From Bradyrhizobium sp. Ec3.3 (GTDB lineage Bacteria > Pseudomonadota > Alphaproteobacteria > Rhizobiales > Xanthobacteraceae): 64,000 bases of DNA. Position numbers and translations under genes: made by a program. Location: positions 1 through 64,000 of the forward strand of contig NZ_AXAS01000029.1 of NCBI RefSeq assembly GCF_000472925.1, in the 5' to 3' direction. Shown here piece after piece: positions 24,371-33,226 of this stretch. How positions within the stretch are numbered: position 1 is the stretch's first letter; every line of letters begins with the position of its first letter. The notes under the pieces are model-generated. The model was given only the letters and a program-made list of their open reading frames with translations. It had not been told where the DNA came from and did no database searches.

Positions 24371-25486
24371 CTAGTTTTCCCCGCTCCAGGCTCCAGGACC
24401 CCCAAGATTGGGTGAACGGCGGTATACATCCCTGACGAATTGGTAGTTCACGGACTGGGCCAAGGGCACCTCTTCTTCCCCGAGCTTTGCAAATTTCAGG
24501 ATATCCCGGAGGGTCCTCCACCGACTTTCATCATAGTCGGCGATACGCCCTCCGGTCGGCAGCACCAGGTTTCGCTGCTGCTGAAGCTCGAATTTCAACC
24601 GATCAGGCTTCAGCTTTTCGGGATCAACGCTGGCGAGAACCGGCACGCTCCGTGCATAGTCTGAATAGACAAACTGCCATCCTCTGATGAGGCCTTGGAG
24701 CGCGTCGGCGATGACTGATGGTCGATCATGAATGAGATCGTTGCTAGCGAAATAGACCAGCCCTGGGACATGGATGCCGTATTCCTGCGGCTTGATGACA
24801 TTCAACCGGACGTAGCCGGGGCTGGTCGGATCTGGCTGGTCATTGATCGCGGCGATGACGGCGTCGACCTCGCCAGCGCGGAGCGCGTCGAAGCCGTCGC
24901 GATCGGCCACTTTTGTAATTTGGCTCCGCGGCAGGCCAAGCTGCGCCATCATGGCGTCGAAGATCACGTCGCCCTCGCTGCCCCTCCGGCAACCGAGGCG
25001 CTTGCCGATCAGGTCGGCGGGGCGCCTCAATCCCGAACTTTCCAGCGCGAAGATCGCGACCGAAGTGTCGAGGAAGCTCGCAGCAAAGGCGGTCACAGGC
25101 ACGCCGCGCCAGGCCGCCAGCAGAAACTTCTGACCACTCGTCACGCCGATGGCATGTTCGCGTGCAATGGTCTGGACGAAGTCAGGATCGTCTGGGCGGA
25201 CCGCCAAGCTGGTATCGGAAGCAAAGAATCCCTGCTTGAGGGCAGCTATTTCGCCCGCAAACCGGGCTCCGTATGGTCCATCCAGAAGCAGCGCGACCTT
25301 GGCTGCGGGGACTCTCAGGGCCTGTTTCGGTACGGAATCGGGGCGCTGGACCAGGAGCGCCGTCCCCAGAAGTGCGGCGGCTGCAAGGCCGATGGTAGCG
25401 TACCGGCGGGTCCTCCTCTTGGATCGGCGCTGGGACCGGCTCTGGGACACTGAGAGCTTCCTAAACGGATTTGTGAAATTTGGCAT
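24371..25486 (-). CDS. NMT1/TauA-like periplasmic solute-binding protein, membrane anchored
   Basis: 371 residues. After a basic N-terminus (residues 10-28 rich in Arg/Ser) comes one hydrophobic segment (IGLAAAALLGTALLV, ~32-46) that could act as signal peptide or anchor. The remainder matches the NMT1/THI5 and aliphatic-sulfonate binding-protein fold (VTSGQKFLLAAWRGVPV, RPADLIGKRLGCRRG, FDALRAGEVDAVIAAI). No permease or ATPase gene is adjacent, so it may serve a distant ABC transporter or act as a sensor. It is divergent from the priming transferase gene at 25625. Confidence 0.78.
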   Translation of the reverse strand: MPNFTNPFRKLSVSQSRSQRRSKRRTRRYATIGLAAAALLGTALLVQRPDSVPKQALRVPAAKVALLLDGPYGARFAGEIAALKQGFFASDTSLAVRPDDPDFVQTIAREHAIGVTSGQKFLLAAWRGVPVTAFAASFLDTSVAIFALESSGLRRPADLIGKRLGCRRGSEGDVIFDAMMAQLGLPRSQITKVADRDGFDALRAGEVDAVIAAINDQPDPTSPGYVRLNVIKPQEYGIHVPGLVYFASNDLIHDRPSVIADALQGLIRGWQFVYSDYARSVPVLASVDPEKLKPDRLKFELQQQRNLVLPTGGRIADYDESRWRTLRDILKFAKLGEEEVPLAQSVNYQFVRDVYRRSPNLGGPGAWSGEN

Positions 25487-25624
25487 ATCGATTGGGGCAG
25501 AGGATGCGATACAAGAGAACAGCTGGGGTAAGGTTACTTTTTCCTTCGCCTTGTTTTGATTGCGGTTTTGCCCGATAGCACGCGCATCGGGATAGGACTT
25601 TTATCGTAAGTGAGCTTTAGAGCG

Positions 25625-27124
25625 ATGACAATTTTATCGGCTCGACCGGTGTCTACTCCTGATTCTGCTGCGGAAATCCACGTTCTAGAGCACGATCGGG
25701 CAACATCCCAAAGCTTCGCATCGAGTTGGCTACGACCTATGGTAGTCGAACGCATTGTGATGTGCGTGGATGCCGTATTGGTTGTGGTCAGCGGGATTGG
25801 CTGTGCGGCGGCCTACCACCTCTTTACGCAATCGCTGGGCGGCAAGGCCGAGGTTTATGCCGCGGCGAGCGTGCTTGTGGCGATCAATCTCGCCCTCCTG
25901 ATCACGGTCCAGCACGGCTACCGCCTGAAGACCATCACCAACCTGCCGCGCACTTTGCGCATGACGCTGATGACGTGGACGGGGCTGTTCGGCGCACTGC
26001 TGGCAATCGCCTTCACCATGAAACTGAGCGAAAACTTTTCCCGCGGCACCACGATCTCGTTCTATCTGATCGGCCTCGCCGTGCTGCTTGCCTGGAAGGC
26101 CGCAGCCGCGCGCTGGACGGCGCACGCGCAGCGCACCGGCGCCTTCGCCAACAGCCGCGCGGTCATGATTGCCGAATTCGGGCTGCCGGCCTCCTCCAAC
26201 GCGATGATGGATCTTGCCCAGCACGGCTATCGACTAATGCGGATCATGGAGATCCGCTCCAAGGAGTTCGCCTCGCCCCTCCTGCTCTCGTCCATCGGCC
26301 CGCGCCTTGATGAACTGATCGCCTATGCAAGGGAGAACCGGATCGAGCACATCTTCCTCCTGATGAGCTGGAGCCGGCAGCACGCAATCGACAGCATTTT
26401 GGACGCCCTGAAGATCCTACCCGTCCCCGTGCATCTGGTGCCCGATGCCCACGCCGCGCGCTTCCTGCGATATCCGCTGGTGAATACCGGCAACACCTGG
26501 ACCGCGGAATTGCGCCGCGCACCGCTCTCCTGGAAGGAACGGGTGCTCAAGCGCACGCTCGACCTTGTGGGCGCGAGCCTCGCGCTGATCGTCTTCGTCC
26601 CCGTGATGCTGGTGACAGCCATCCTGATCAAAGCAACGTCGAAGGGGCCGGTGTTCTTCCGACAGACCCGCAACGGTTTTAACGGGGGCGCCTTCAAAAT
26701 TTTTAAATTCCGCACTATGCGCGTACTAGAGGACGGCCTGACGATTCGGCAGGCGCAGAAGAACGACCCGCGCGTTACGGCTATCGGCAAATGGCTGCGC
26801 AAGACCTCGATCGACGAGCTTCCGCAGCTTCTCAACGTGCTCAAGGGCGACATGTCGCTTGTTGGTCCCCGCCCGCATGCGGCCGCCCACAACTCGGAGT
26901 ATGAGCAAATCATCGGACACTACGCCTTCCGCCACCACGTCAAGCCCGGCATCACTGGCTGGGCTCAAGTTAATGGTTACCGCGGAGAAACTCATACTTT
27001 GCAGTTGATGGAGAAGCGGGTCGAATACGACCTGTGGTATATCAACAACTGGAGCCTGTGGCTGGACTTCGTCATACTTTGCAAGACAGCACTCGTAAGT
27101 CTCGGCCAGCGCACCGCCTATTAG
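25625..27124 (+). CDS. Priming undecaprenyl-phosphate sugar phosphotransferase (WcaJ/ExoY type)
   Basis: 499 residues from ATG 25625 (GTG at 25610 possible). The N-terminal half has four to five membrane segments and a CoA-binding-like domain; the C-terminal half is the bacterial sugar transferase: a membrane helix, FKFRTM, KTSIDELPQLLNVLKGDMSLVGPRP, and KPGITGWAQVNGYRGET. It transfers a sugar-1-phosphate, usually glucose or galactose, onto undecaprenyl phosphate, starting the repeat unit. First gene of the plus-strand run that extends to 44.4 kb. The upstream region has an inverted repeat cccgat...atcggg (about 25571-25591) that could be regulatory. Confidence 0.92.
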   Translation: MTILSARPVSTPDSAAEIHVLEHDRATSQSFASSWLRPMVVERIVMCVDAVLVVVSGIGCAAAYHLFTQSLGGKAEVYAAASVLVAINLALLITVQHGYRLKTITNLPRTLRMTLMTWTGLFGALLAIAFTMKLSENFSRGTTISFYLIGLAVLLAWKAAAARWTAHAQRTGAFANSRAVMIAEFGLPASSNAMMDLAQHGYRLMRIMEIRSKEFASPLLLSSIGPRLDELIAYARENRIEHIFLLMSWSRQHAIDSILDALKILPVPVHLVPDAHAARFLRYPLVNTGNTWTAELRRAPLSWKERVLKRTLDLVGASLALIVFVPVMLVTAILIKATSKGPVFFRQTRNGFNGGAFKIFKFRTMRVLEDGLTIRQAQKNDPRVTAIGKWLRKTSIDELPQLLNVLKGDMSLVGPRPHAAAHNSEYEQIIGHYAFRHHVKPGITGWAQVNGYRGETHTLQLMEKRVEYDLWYINNWSLWLDFVILCKTALVSLGQRTAY

Positions 27125-27194
27125 AAAAGCACAGAGGAGCTTGGTACGACGGTTTTCTGCCACGAGCAGTTAGCCGGCTCGCGCAGCATGCAGC

Positions 27195-28376
27195 ATGTGT
27201 AGCACTTTGATCAAACAGGCCCATAGGGCGCGAGACTGGGTGACTAGTTGCGCAGCCCCTTTCTGGTTCAAAAATGGAATTGATTGGAGCCAAGGCGGCT
27301 TCTATGACGCGCTTGATCTCGTGACCTGCGCGAACAACGCTGACCGAAAGAGGCTGAGAACCGCTACACGACAGATCTATGCGTTCGCTGAAGCCAGCCG
27401 ACTGGGCTTCGAAGAAGGAAAAGTTGCCGTCGAGCACGGCTTGGAGTTTCTATACACCAAAGCCCGAACCACAACTGGCGGCTATCTCTCGCATTTCGAG
27501 GCGGACTGCCAACCGCGTTCCAAGGATCAAGATACGTATGATCTCGCCTTCGTGCTGTTTAGTCTGGCCCATTCGTATCGGCTGTTGAAGCAAGAACGAG
27601 AACGAGAGGAGGCTCTTCTCGTTCTGGAACATCTCAACACACAACTGCGCCACCCGATCGCCGGCTTTCGCGAAGGTTTGCCACACCGCGGACCAAGGCG
27701 ACAAAATCCACATATGCACCTGCTCGAGGCAAGCCTCGCCTGGCTTCCCTTCGACGACACGGGCAGGTTTCGGCGTCTCGCCGACGAACTGGTTTCCATT
27801 TTCGAGCTGCACTTCCTGAACGCATCTTCCGGAATGATTGGCGAATATTTCGACGATTCACTCTCCCGCAGCTCCGATGTCCGCGACGTCGTCGAGCCCG
27901 GGCATCTATTCGAGTGGATCTGGCTTCTCAGGCAGTATCAGAAGGCGACCGGGACGCCTCAATCCAGCCTCCCTGATATCTATCGAACTGCTCACCAGTT
28001 CGGCAAGAATCCCAAGACTCGACTGCTGTTCGGAGAATTGGACAGCCAGGGGAATGCGCTTGGGTCTGCGGTGAGACTGTGGCCTCACGCCGAATGGGTC
28101 CGCGCAGAACTGGCTGCCCTGGAAAATGCATCTCCAACGGATGCGGCATCACTCGAACAGGCTACGGCGGCCCTATGGTGCTTCCTGGATGCAGCACCTA
28201 CCCCCGGCCTGTGGGCGGAGCGACACGATGGTTTGTCCGATCAGTTTATCCTTGAGCCCGCCCCCGCCACGTCTCTCTATCATATCGTTGGAGCATTTGC
28301 TGCGCTGATCGATTCCGCAGCTAGCAGCAGCTCGAAATCGAGTTTCAACGCCGCCCCTCAGGAAAGCCACGCATAA
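27195..28376 (+). CDS. AGE-family epimerase/isomerase
   Basis: 393 residues. Matches the (alpha/alpha)6-barrel of N-acylglucosamine 2-epimerases and their mannose-6-phosphate isomerase and sugar-isomerase relatives: HFEADCQPRSKDQDTYDLAF, RQNPHMHLLEASLAW and VEPGHLFEWIWLLR carry the conserved His/Glu residues, and LWPHAEWVRAE follows. In this locus the most useful reaction would be fructose-6-phosphate to mannose-6-phosphate, feeding GDP-mannose and then gmd/fcl. Substrate is inferred. The stop is followed after 1 nt by the hldE start, so the genes are translationally close. Confidence 0.85.
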   Translation: MCSTLIKQAHRARDWVTSCAAPFWFKNGIDWSQGGFYDALDLVTCANNADRKRLRTATRQIYAFAEASRLGFEEGKVAVEHGLEFLYTKARTTTGGYLSHFEADCQPRSKDQDTYDLAFVLFSLAHSYRLLKQEREREEALLVLEHLNTQLRHPIAGFREGLPHRGPRRQNPHMHLLEASLAWLPFDDTGRFRRLADELVSIFELHFLNASSGMIGEYFDDSLSRSSDVRDVVEPGHLFEWIWLLRQYQKATGTPQSSLPDIYRTAHQFGKNPKTRLLFGELDSQGNALGSAVRLWPHAEWVRAELAALENASPTDAASLEQATAALWCFLDAAPTPGLWAERHDGLSDQFILEPAPATSLYHIVGAFAALIDSAASSSSKSSFNAAPQESHA

Positions 28377-28377
28377 G

Positions 28378-29844
28378 ATGTTGACAGTAGATAAGTTCTC
28401 CTCCGTGAGAGTGTTATGCATAGGCGACGTGATGCTTGATCGCTTCGTCGGCGGCGACATCAAGCGGATCTCTCCCGAGCGCCCCGTCCCGGTGATATCG
28501 ATCAGGAAGACCGAGCAGATTCCCGGCGGCGCAGCCAACGTCGCGCGAAATATTAGCTCTCTCAGCGGCTCCTGTACGTTGGTCGGCTTGATCGGCGACG
28601 ATGACGCCGGCAGAACACTTGTGAGCGAACTTGAATGCGACACACGCGTATCGGTTCAGTTTGTAACATCCAACGATCGCCCGACCACAGAGAAACTCCG
28701 ATACATATCGCAAGGACAACACGTCATTCGAGCAGACATCGAGTGCGCCGAAGATCTCTCGCGTGATCTTGAGTTGGAGTTGCTCGACCTCGTCTCCCGG
28801 GTATTGCCGGGCCACCATGTGGTCGTGCTTTCAGATTACGCCAAAGGCGTCCTGACCGATACCGTCATCCGACGCACCATTCAGCTTGCGCAAGAAGCAA
28901 AGGTGCCTGTGCTGGTGGACCCCAAATCGCAGCACCTCGAGCGATACTCAGGCGCGACCGTCATCACTCCCAATTCCAAGGAACTGCTCGCCGCAACCGG
29001 CATCGATCCTGCAATCGACAATGGCTCTGCGGTCAAGGCATGCCACGCGGTCTTAAGCAACACGACCATTGAGAACATCCTCGTCACCCGCGCCGAAAAA
29101 GGTATGACGCTTCTCGGGAGGAAAAAGGAACCGATCCACATCGCCGCCAGCGCACGCGAGGTTGCCGATGTCGTGGGTGCGGGCGATACAGCAATTGCCA
29201 CGCTGTCCCTGGCTGTCGGAGCCGGCGCCGAACTGGAAGAAGCGGCAGCCCTTGCGAACTGTGCTGCCGGGGTAGTGGTGAGTAAGCATGGCACGGCCAC
29301 CGTTACCAGAAGCGAACTTCTCGAGACACTTGCCTCCGCGCAGAAATTTTCTGACGACGAAACGTCAGCACGCCTGTTTGTGCTCGATGATGTCAAGTCG
29401 CGGATTGCGCTCTGGAGAAAGGATGGTCTACGGATCGGTTTTACAAACGGATGCTTCGACATCCTGCATGTCGGGCACCTGAAACTCCTGAACTTCGCCA
29501 GATCAAATTGCGATCGCCTGATTGTTGCGGTGAACAGCGACGCATCTGTCAAGCGGCTGAAGGGGCCCACGCGGCCGATCAACAGCGAGATCGATCGAGC
29601 CACCTTGCTTGCTTCTTTGAAAATGGTGGATGCAGTGGTCATCTTTGAGGAGGACACCCCCCTTGAGATCATCGAATCCATCGCTCCTGAGGTTCTGGTC
29701 AAGGGAGCGGACTACGAAATTGATCAGATCGTCGGCGCATCTTTTGTGCTCGCGCATGGTGGATCGGTCCTGCGAAGCGAGTTCGTACCGGGGCGCAGCA
29801 CCTCGAACGTCATTGCTCAGATTTCCAATACGAGTGCACGATGA
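28378..29844 (+). CDS. hldE: Bifunctional heptose-7-phosphate kinase / heptose-1-phosphate adenylyltransferase
   Basis: 488 residues. The N-terminal ribokinase-like domain (1-~320) has GGAANVARNIS and the anion-hole motif VGAGDTA (about 266-272); the C-terminal nucleotidyltransferase domain begins around residue 353 with NGCFDILHVGHL, the HxGH signature, and ends with the ELVKGADY-like VKGADYEID. Together they make ADP-D-glycero-D-manno-heptose from heptose 7-phosphate, with a GmhB phosphatase step between that is not encoded here. Overlaps hldD by 4 bp (ATGA). Confidence 0.95.
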   Translation: MLTVDKFSSVRVLCIGDVMLDRFVGGDIKRISPERPVPVISIRKTEQIPGGAANVARNISSLSGSCTLVGLIGDDDAGRTLVSELECDTRVSVQFVTSNDRPTTEKLRYISQGQHVIRADIECAEDLSRDLELELLDLVSRVLPGHHVVVLSDYAKGVLTDTVIRRTIQLAQEAKVPVLVDPKSQHLERYSGATVITPNSKELLAATGIDPAIDNGSAVKACHAVLSNTTIENILVTRAEKGMTLLGRKKEPIHIAASAREVADVVGAGDTAIATLSLAVGAGAELEEAAALANCAAGVVVSKHGTATVTRSELLETLASAQKFSDDETSARLFVLDDVKSRIALWRKDGLRIGFTNGCFDILHVGHLKLLNFARSNCDRLIVAVNSDASVKRLKGPTRPINSEIDRATLLASLKMVDAVVIFEEDTPLEIIESIAPEVLVKGADYEIDQIVGASFVLAHGGSVLRSEFVPGRSTSNVIAQISNTSAR

Positions 29845-30827
29845 TCGTTGTAACTGGGGCGGCCGGATTTATCGGCTCGAATATCGTTGCGGACCTGGAG
29901 AAATTGGGCAAAGGGCCGATCGCGGTCTGCGACTGGTTTGGCAGCGGCGACAAGTGGCTAAATCTCGCCAAGAGATCCGTTGCTGCATTCGTCGCGCCAG
30001 AGCGTCTGATCGACTTCCTGAATGCCAACGCCTCGGCAATTCGAGCCGTCATCCATATGGGTGCAATCTCCGCGACGACCGAGAAGGACGTGGATCGACT
30101 CATCGAACTCAACGTGAACTTCAGCGTCAGTCTTTGGGATTGGTGCGCCATGTCGCACGTGCCATTCATATATGCCTCGTCGGCGGCAACGTACGGAGCC
30201 CGCGAAGCCGACTTTTCGGACCAGGATGACCTCGCTTTCTTAAATGAACTCCGCCCCCTGAATGGATATGGCTGGAGCAAGAAAGCTGTCGATCAGATCT
30301 TTGCGGCGCGCGTGGCCAACGGCCAACCAAAGCCACCGCAATGGGTCGGGCTCAAGTTTTTCAACGTGTATGGTCCCAACGAATACCACAAAGATGACAT
30401 GCGTAGCGTCATCTCGAAGCTGTTCGATACGATCAGCGCCGGGCAGGGAATCAAACTATTCAAATCCCATCGCCCGAATATCCGCGATGGCGAACAGCTG
30501 CGCGATTTTGTCTACGTGCGGGACTGCTCCAGAGCTGTCTGCTGGTTTCTGGACAACCCGGCTCTTAGCGGCATTTTCAACCTCGGCACTGGCAAGGCGC
30601 GGTCATTTCTTGATCTTGCAACGCTGGTGCGCGCTCACCTCAACAAGCATGTTCCGATTGAATTCATCGACATGCCAGAGGCCATCAGAGCGAAATATCA
30701 ATACCTCACCCAAGCGGACATGACCAAGCTTCGGAGAGCTGGCATGAGCTTTGAGTTCGCTAGCCTGGAGGATGGGATCGAGGACTATCTCGAGAAATAT
30801 CTGCTGCAGGACGATCGCTATCGATGA
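29841..30827 (+). CDS. hldD: ADP-L-glycero-D-manno-heptose 6-epimerase
   Basis: 328 residues. SDR fold with TGAAGFIGSN (5-14), catalytic YASSAATYGA and YGWSK (Y143, K147), and the family-specific GLKFFNVYGPNEYHK and QLRDFVYVRD segments. It inverts C6 of ADP-D,D-heptose to the L,D form used by heptosyltransferases. Coupled by ATGA overlaps to both hldE and the downstream GT9 gene, an arrangement that delivers substrate directly to its transferase. Confidence 0.95.
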   Translation: MIVVTGAAGFIGSNIVADLEKLGKGPIAVCDWFGSGDKWLNLAKRSVAAFVAPERLIDFLNANASAIRAVIHMGAISATTEKDVDRLIELNVNFSVSLWDWCAMSHVPFIYASSAATYGAREADFSDQDDLAFLNELRPLNGYGWSKKAVDQIFAARVANGQPKPPQWVGLKFFNVYGPNEYHKDDMRSVISKLFDTISAGQGIKLFKSHRPNIRDGEQLRDFVYVRDCSRAVCWFLDNPALSGIFNLGTGKARSFLDLATLVRAHLNKHVPIEFIDMPEAIRAKYQYLTQADMTKLRRAGMSFEFASLEDGIEDYLEKYLLQDDRYR

Positions 30828-31870
30828 CCCGAACGAAGAAGGTCCTGGTATATCGTCTGGGCAGCCTGGGAGATACCATTGTCGCCCTGCCCTGCTTTCA
30901 CAAGATCGCGGAGATGTTTCCGGATGCGGACCGCATCCTGCTCACCAACATTCCCGTGTCGACAAAGGCCGCACCGCTCCAAACCATTCTCGGCGACAGC
31001 GGACTGATCCACAGTTATATTTCCTATCCTGTGGGCACCAGATCGCTTGCCGAGCTCTGGAAGCTATCGCAAACCATTCGTGCGCTTGATGTCGATACGC
31101 TCGTGTACCTGATGCCTGCGCGAGGTCGCTTGAAGGTCATCCGGGACAAATATTTCTTTCAGCTTAGCGGCCTACGCAGGATCGTCGGGCTTCCGAGAAC
31201 GCATGACCTTCAGAACAATCGGCTCGATCCGAAGACCGGCGTTGAAGAGCGCGAATGCGAGCGCCTTGCCCGAACGCTGTTCGAACTCGGCCCAATAGAT
31301 CTCGGGTCAGCCTCAGCCTGGGATCTGATGCTGACAGAACAGGAAGCGTACCAGGGCGAGCAGCTCATCGCCGGCGTTAAGGCTCCACTGATTGCCATTA
31401 ATATGGGCGGCAAGGCTGCCGAGAAAGACTGGGGCGTCGAGCGCTGGTTGCAGCTCCTGCAGCGGCTGTCAGAGTCGTTTGGAGATCACGCCTTGCTCAT
31501 TGTAGGCGCGGCCGAAGATTCCGAGCGGGCGCGGCACGTAGGACAGGTCTGGCCCAACACCGTGATCGACGCGTGCGGACGACTTTCGCCGCGAGAGAGT
31601 GCTGTCGCCCTCCGTCCCGCCAAACTCTTCATCGGACATGACTCCGGCCCGCTTCATCTTGCTGCCGCAGCCGGTGTTTCGTGTATTGGACTGTTTGGCG
31701 ATTTCAACAGACCGATGAAGTGGCACCCATATGGGGCCGGGCATTGCATCATTCACAACATGCATGGAATTTCGGCGATCCAGGTCGATGAGGTGGTCGA
31801 GGCGGCATCGAGGCTAATGTCCCACAGCCTCGCGCGGCCGGCTGGAGTCAGCGAGATGGGCGGGCACTAG
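30824..31870 (+). CDS. Family 9 glycosyltransferase (heptosyltransferase-like)
   Basis: 348 residues. GT9 signature: N-terminal VLVYRLGSLGDTIVALP, a donor-binding region INMGGKAAEKDWGVERW, and the C-terminal FIGHDSGPLHLAAAAGVSCIGLFG. Relatives WaaC/WaaF/WaaQ transfer L,D-heptose from ADP-heptose to lipopolysaccharide cores. The gene directly follows hldE-hldD but lies within an EPS locus, so it probably adds heptose to the EPS repeat or to a linked LPS. Overlaps hldD by 4 bp and is 2 bp from the flippase gene. Confidence 0.9.
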   Translation: MTRTKKVLVYRLGSLGDTIVALPCFHKIAEMFPDADRILLTNIPVSTKAAPLQTILGDSGLIHSYISYPVGTRSLAELWKLSQTIRALDVDTLVYLMPARGRLKVIRDKYFFQLSGLRRIVGLPRTHDLQNNRLDPKTGVEERECERLARTLFELGPIDLGSASAWDLMLTEQEAYQGEQLIAGVKAPLIAINMGGKAAEKDWGVERWLQLLQRLSESFGDHALLIVGAAEDSERARHVGQVWPNTVIDACGRLSPRESAVALRPAKLFIGHDSGPLHLAAAAGVSCIGLFGDFNRPMKWHPYGAGHCIIHNMHGISAIQVDEVVEAASRLMSHSLARPAGVSEMGGH

Positions 31871-31872
31871 AC

Positions 31873-33225
31873 ATGCTATCCGCCCTCTTCAGTCGTTTTG
31901 GAAACCTCAGGGGTCTCGAAGCTTCAGGCTCCGAGTCCCGTCGGCGCCTCATCACGACATTTGGGGCGCAGATTTATAACCAGGTGGTGACGGTTGGTAT
32001 TCAGCTCGCTCTTATTCCAGTGCTCCTGTACTATTGGGGCGCCGAACAGTATGGCGTCTGGGTCTTGCTGTCAGCGATTCCAAGCTATCTGACTTTCGCA
32101 GACTTGGGTTTCACACTTTCAGCCAAAAATGCTCTTACCATCAGCGTAGCGCGCGGAGACCGAAAGTCCGCTCTCGAGATCTATCAGAGCACGTTTGTGC
32201 TCATTACCCTAATAGCTCTCTTTGCTATCGCTGCAATAATTGCATGTCTCGTGGTTTTTGATCCGAGCAGCGCTCTTAGGATCGGCAATGCTAGTGATCA
32301 GTCCGCCAAGATCACCATCGCCGCCCTTTCAGCTAGCGTTCTTGTCTATCAATACCTGATGCTGCTGGCGGGCGGACTCCGCGCGATTGGGCGGCCCGCG
32401 GGAGAAGTCGCATGGACGGCCACCGGACGACTTCTTGAGGGGGTATCGACAATTATCGGCGCAATGATCTGGACCGATTTTGTCGGCGCGGCACTCGCCA
32501 TCCTCGCGTCACGACTTCTTGTATGCCTGGCGGTCTGGTACCAATTGCGAGTTTCTTCGCCCTGGCTTCGCGTTGGGCTTTCGATGGCCAGTTTTTCGCG
32601 AGTGCGAGAGTTGGCCGGCCCCTCCCTCGCCTTTCTGGCACAGACTCTTGCCCAACTTCTGATGATCCAAGGGCCGGTGATCGTGCTGGGCGCACTCACC
32701 GATCCCATTCGAGTCGCCGTATTTTCGGCGTGTCGCACATTGGTTCGCGTCGGAACGACAGGTACAAACTTCCTGAATGCAACATTTCTTCCTGAGTACA
32801 CCGCCCTCTACTCTTCCAACCGGCAAAGACTCCCGACACTGATAAAATGGCACGCAACGCTTTCCGCATTAGCAGTACTAGCATATGTCGCGAGCTTGTT
32901 TTTGTTGGGCAGATTGCTCCTGAATTACTGGACAAAAGGTGCCATTCAACCTGATGAGCCGTGGTTCTCGTTACTAATCCTAGCGACCGCAGCAGAGATG
33001 GTGTGGACCACAGGATTTGTAGCTCTTGCGGCGATAAACCGACACGTCGCTTCATCATACGCCTTTGGCATCCTGAGCATCATCGCGGTAGCTGGTATTA
33101 GCGTCACCGCGCAGCGATTCTCGCTCAACGCTGTTGCCATAGCTTTGCTGGCGACCCACGTTGCCATGATTGGCGTGCTAGGTGTCGACGTAAAGCACCA
33201 AGCTAAGCGCGAGGCCTCGCTCTAA
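31873..33225 (+). CDS. Wzx-type polysaccharide flippase
   Basis: 450 residues and about twelve hydrophobic helices. QLALIPVLLYYWGAEQYGVWVLL near the N-terminus is the MATE/MVF-type polysaccharide transporter pattern, followed by SAIPSYLTFADLGFTLSAKN. It would flip undecaprenyl-linked repeat units across the inner membrane. Codon usage and base composition change here toward TTA, ATA and AGA, marking the start of a lower-GC block. The next gene starts 1 bp after the stop. Confidence 0.88.
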   Translation: MLSALFSRFGNLRGLEASGSESRRRLITTFGAQIYNQVVTVGIQLALIPVLLYYWGAEQYGVWVLLSAIPSYLTFADLGFTLSAKNALTISVARGDRKSALEIYQSTFVLITLIALFAIAAIIACLVVFDPSSALRIGNASDQSAKITIAALSASVLVYQYLMLLAGGLRAIGRPAGEVAWTATGRLLEGVSTIIGAMIWTDFVGAALAILASRLLVCLAVWYQLRVSSPWLRVGLSMASFSRVRELAGPSLAFLAQTLAQLLMIQGPVIVLGALTDPIRVAVFSACRTLVRVGTTGTNFLNATFLPEYTALYSSNRQRLPTLIKWHATLSALAVLAYVASLFLLGRLLLNYWTKGAIQPDEPWFSLLILATAAEMVWTTGFVALAAINRHVASSYAFGILSIIAVAGISVTAQRFSLNAVAIALLATHVAMIGVLGVDVKHQAKREASL

Positions 33226-33226
33226 A

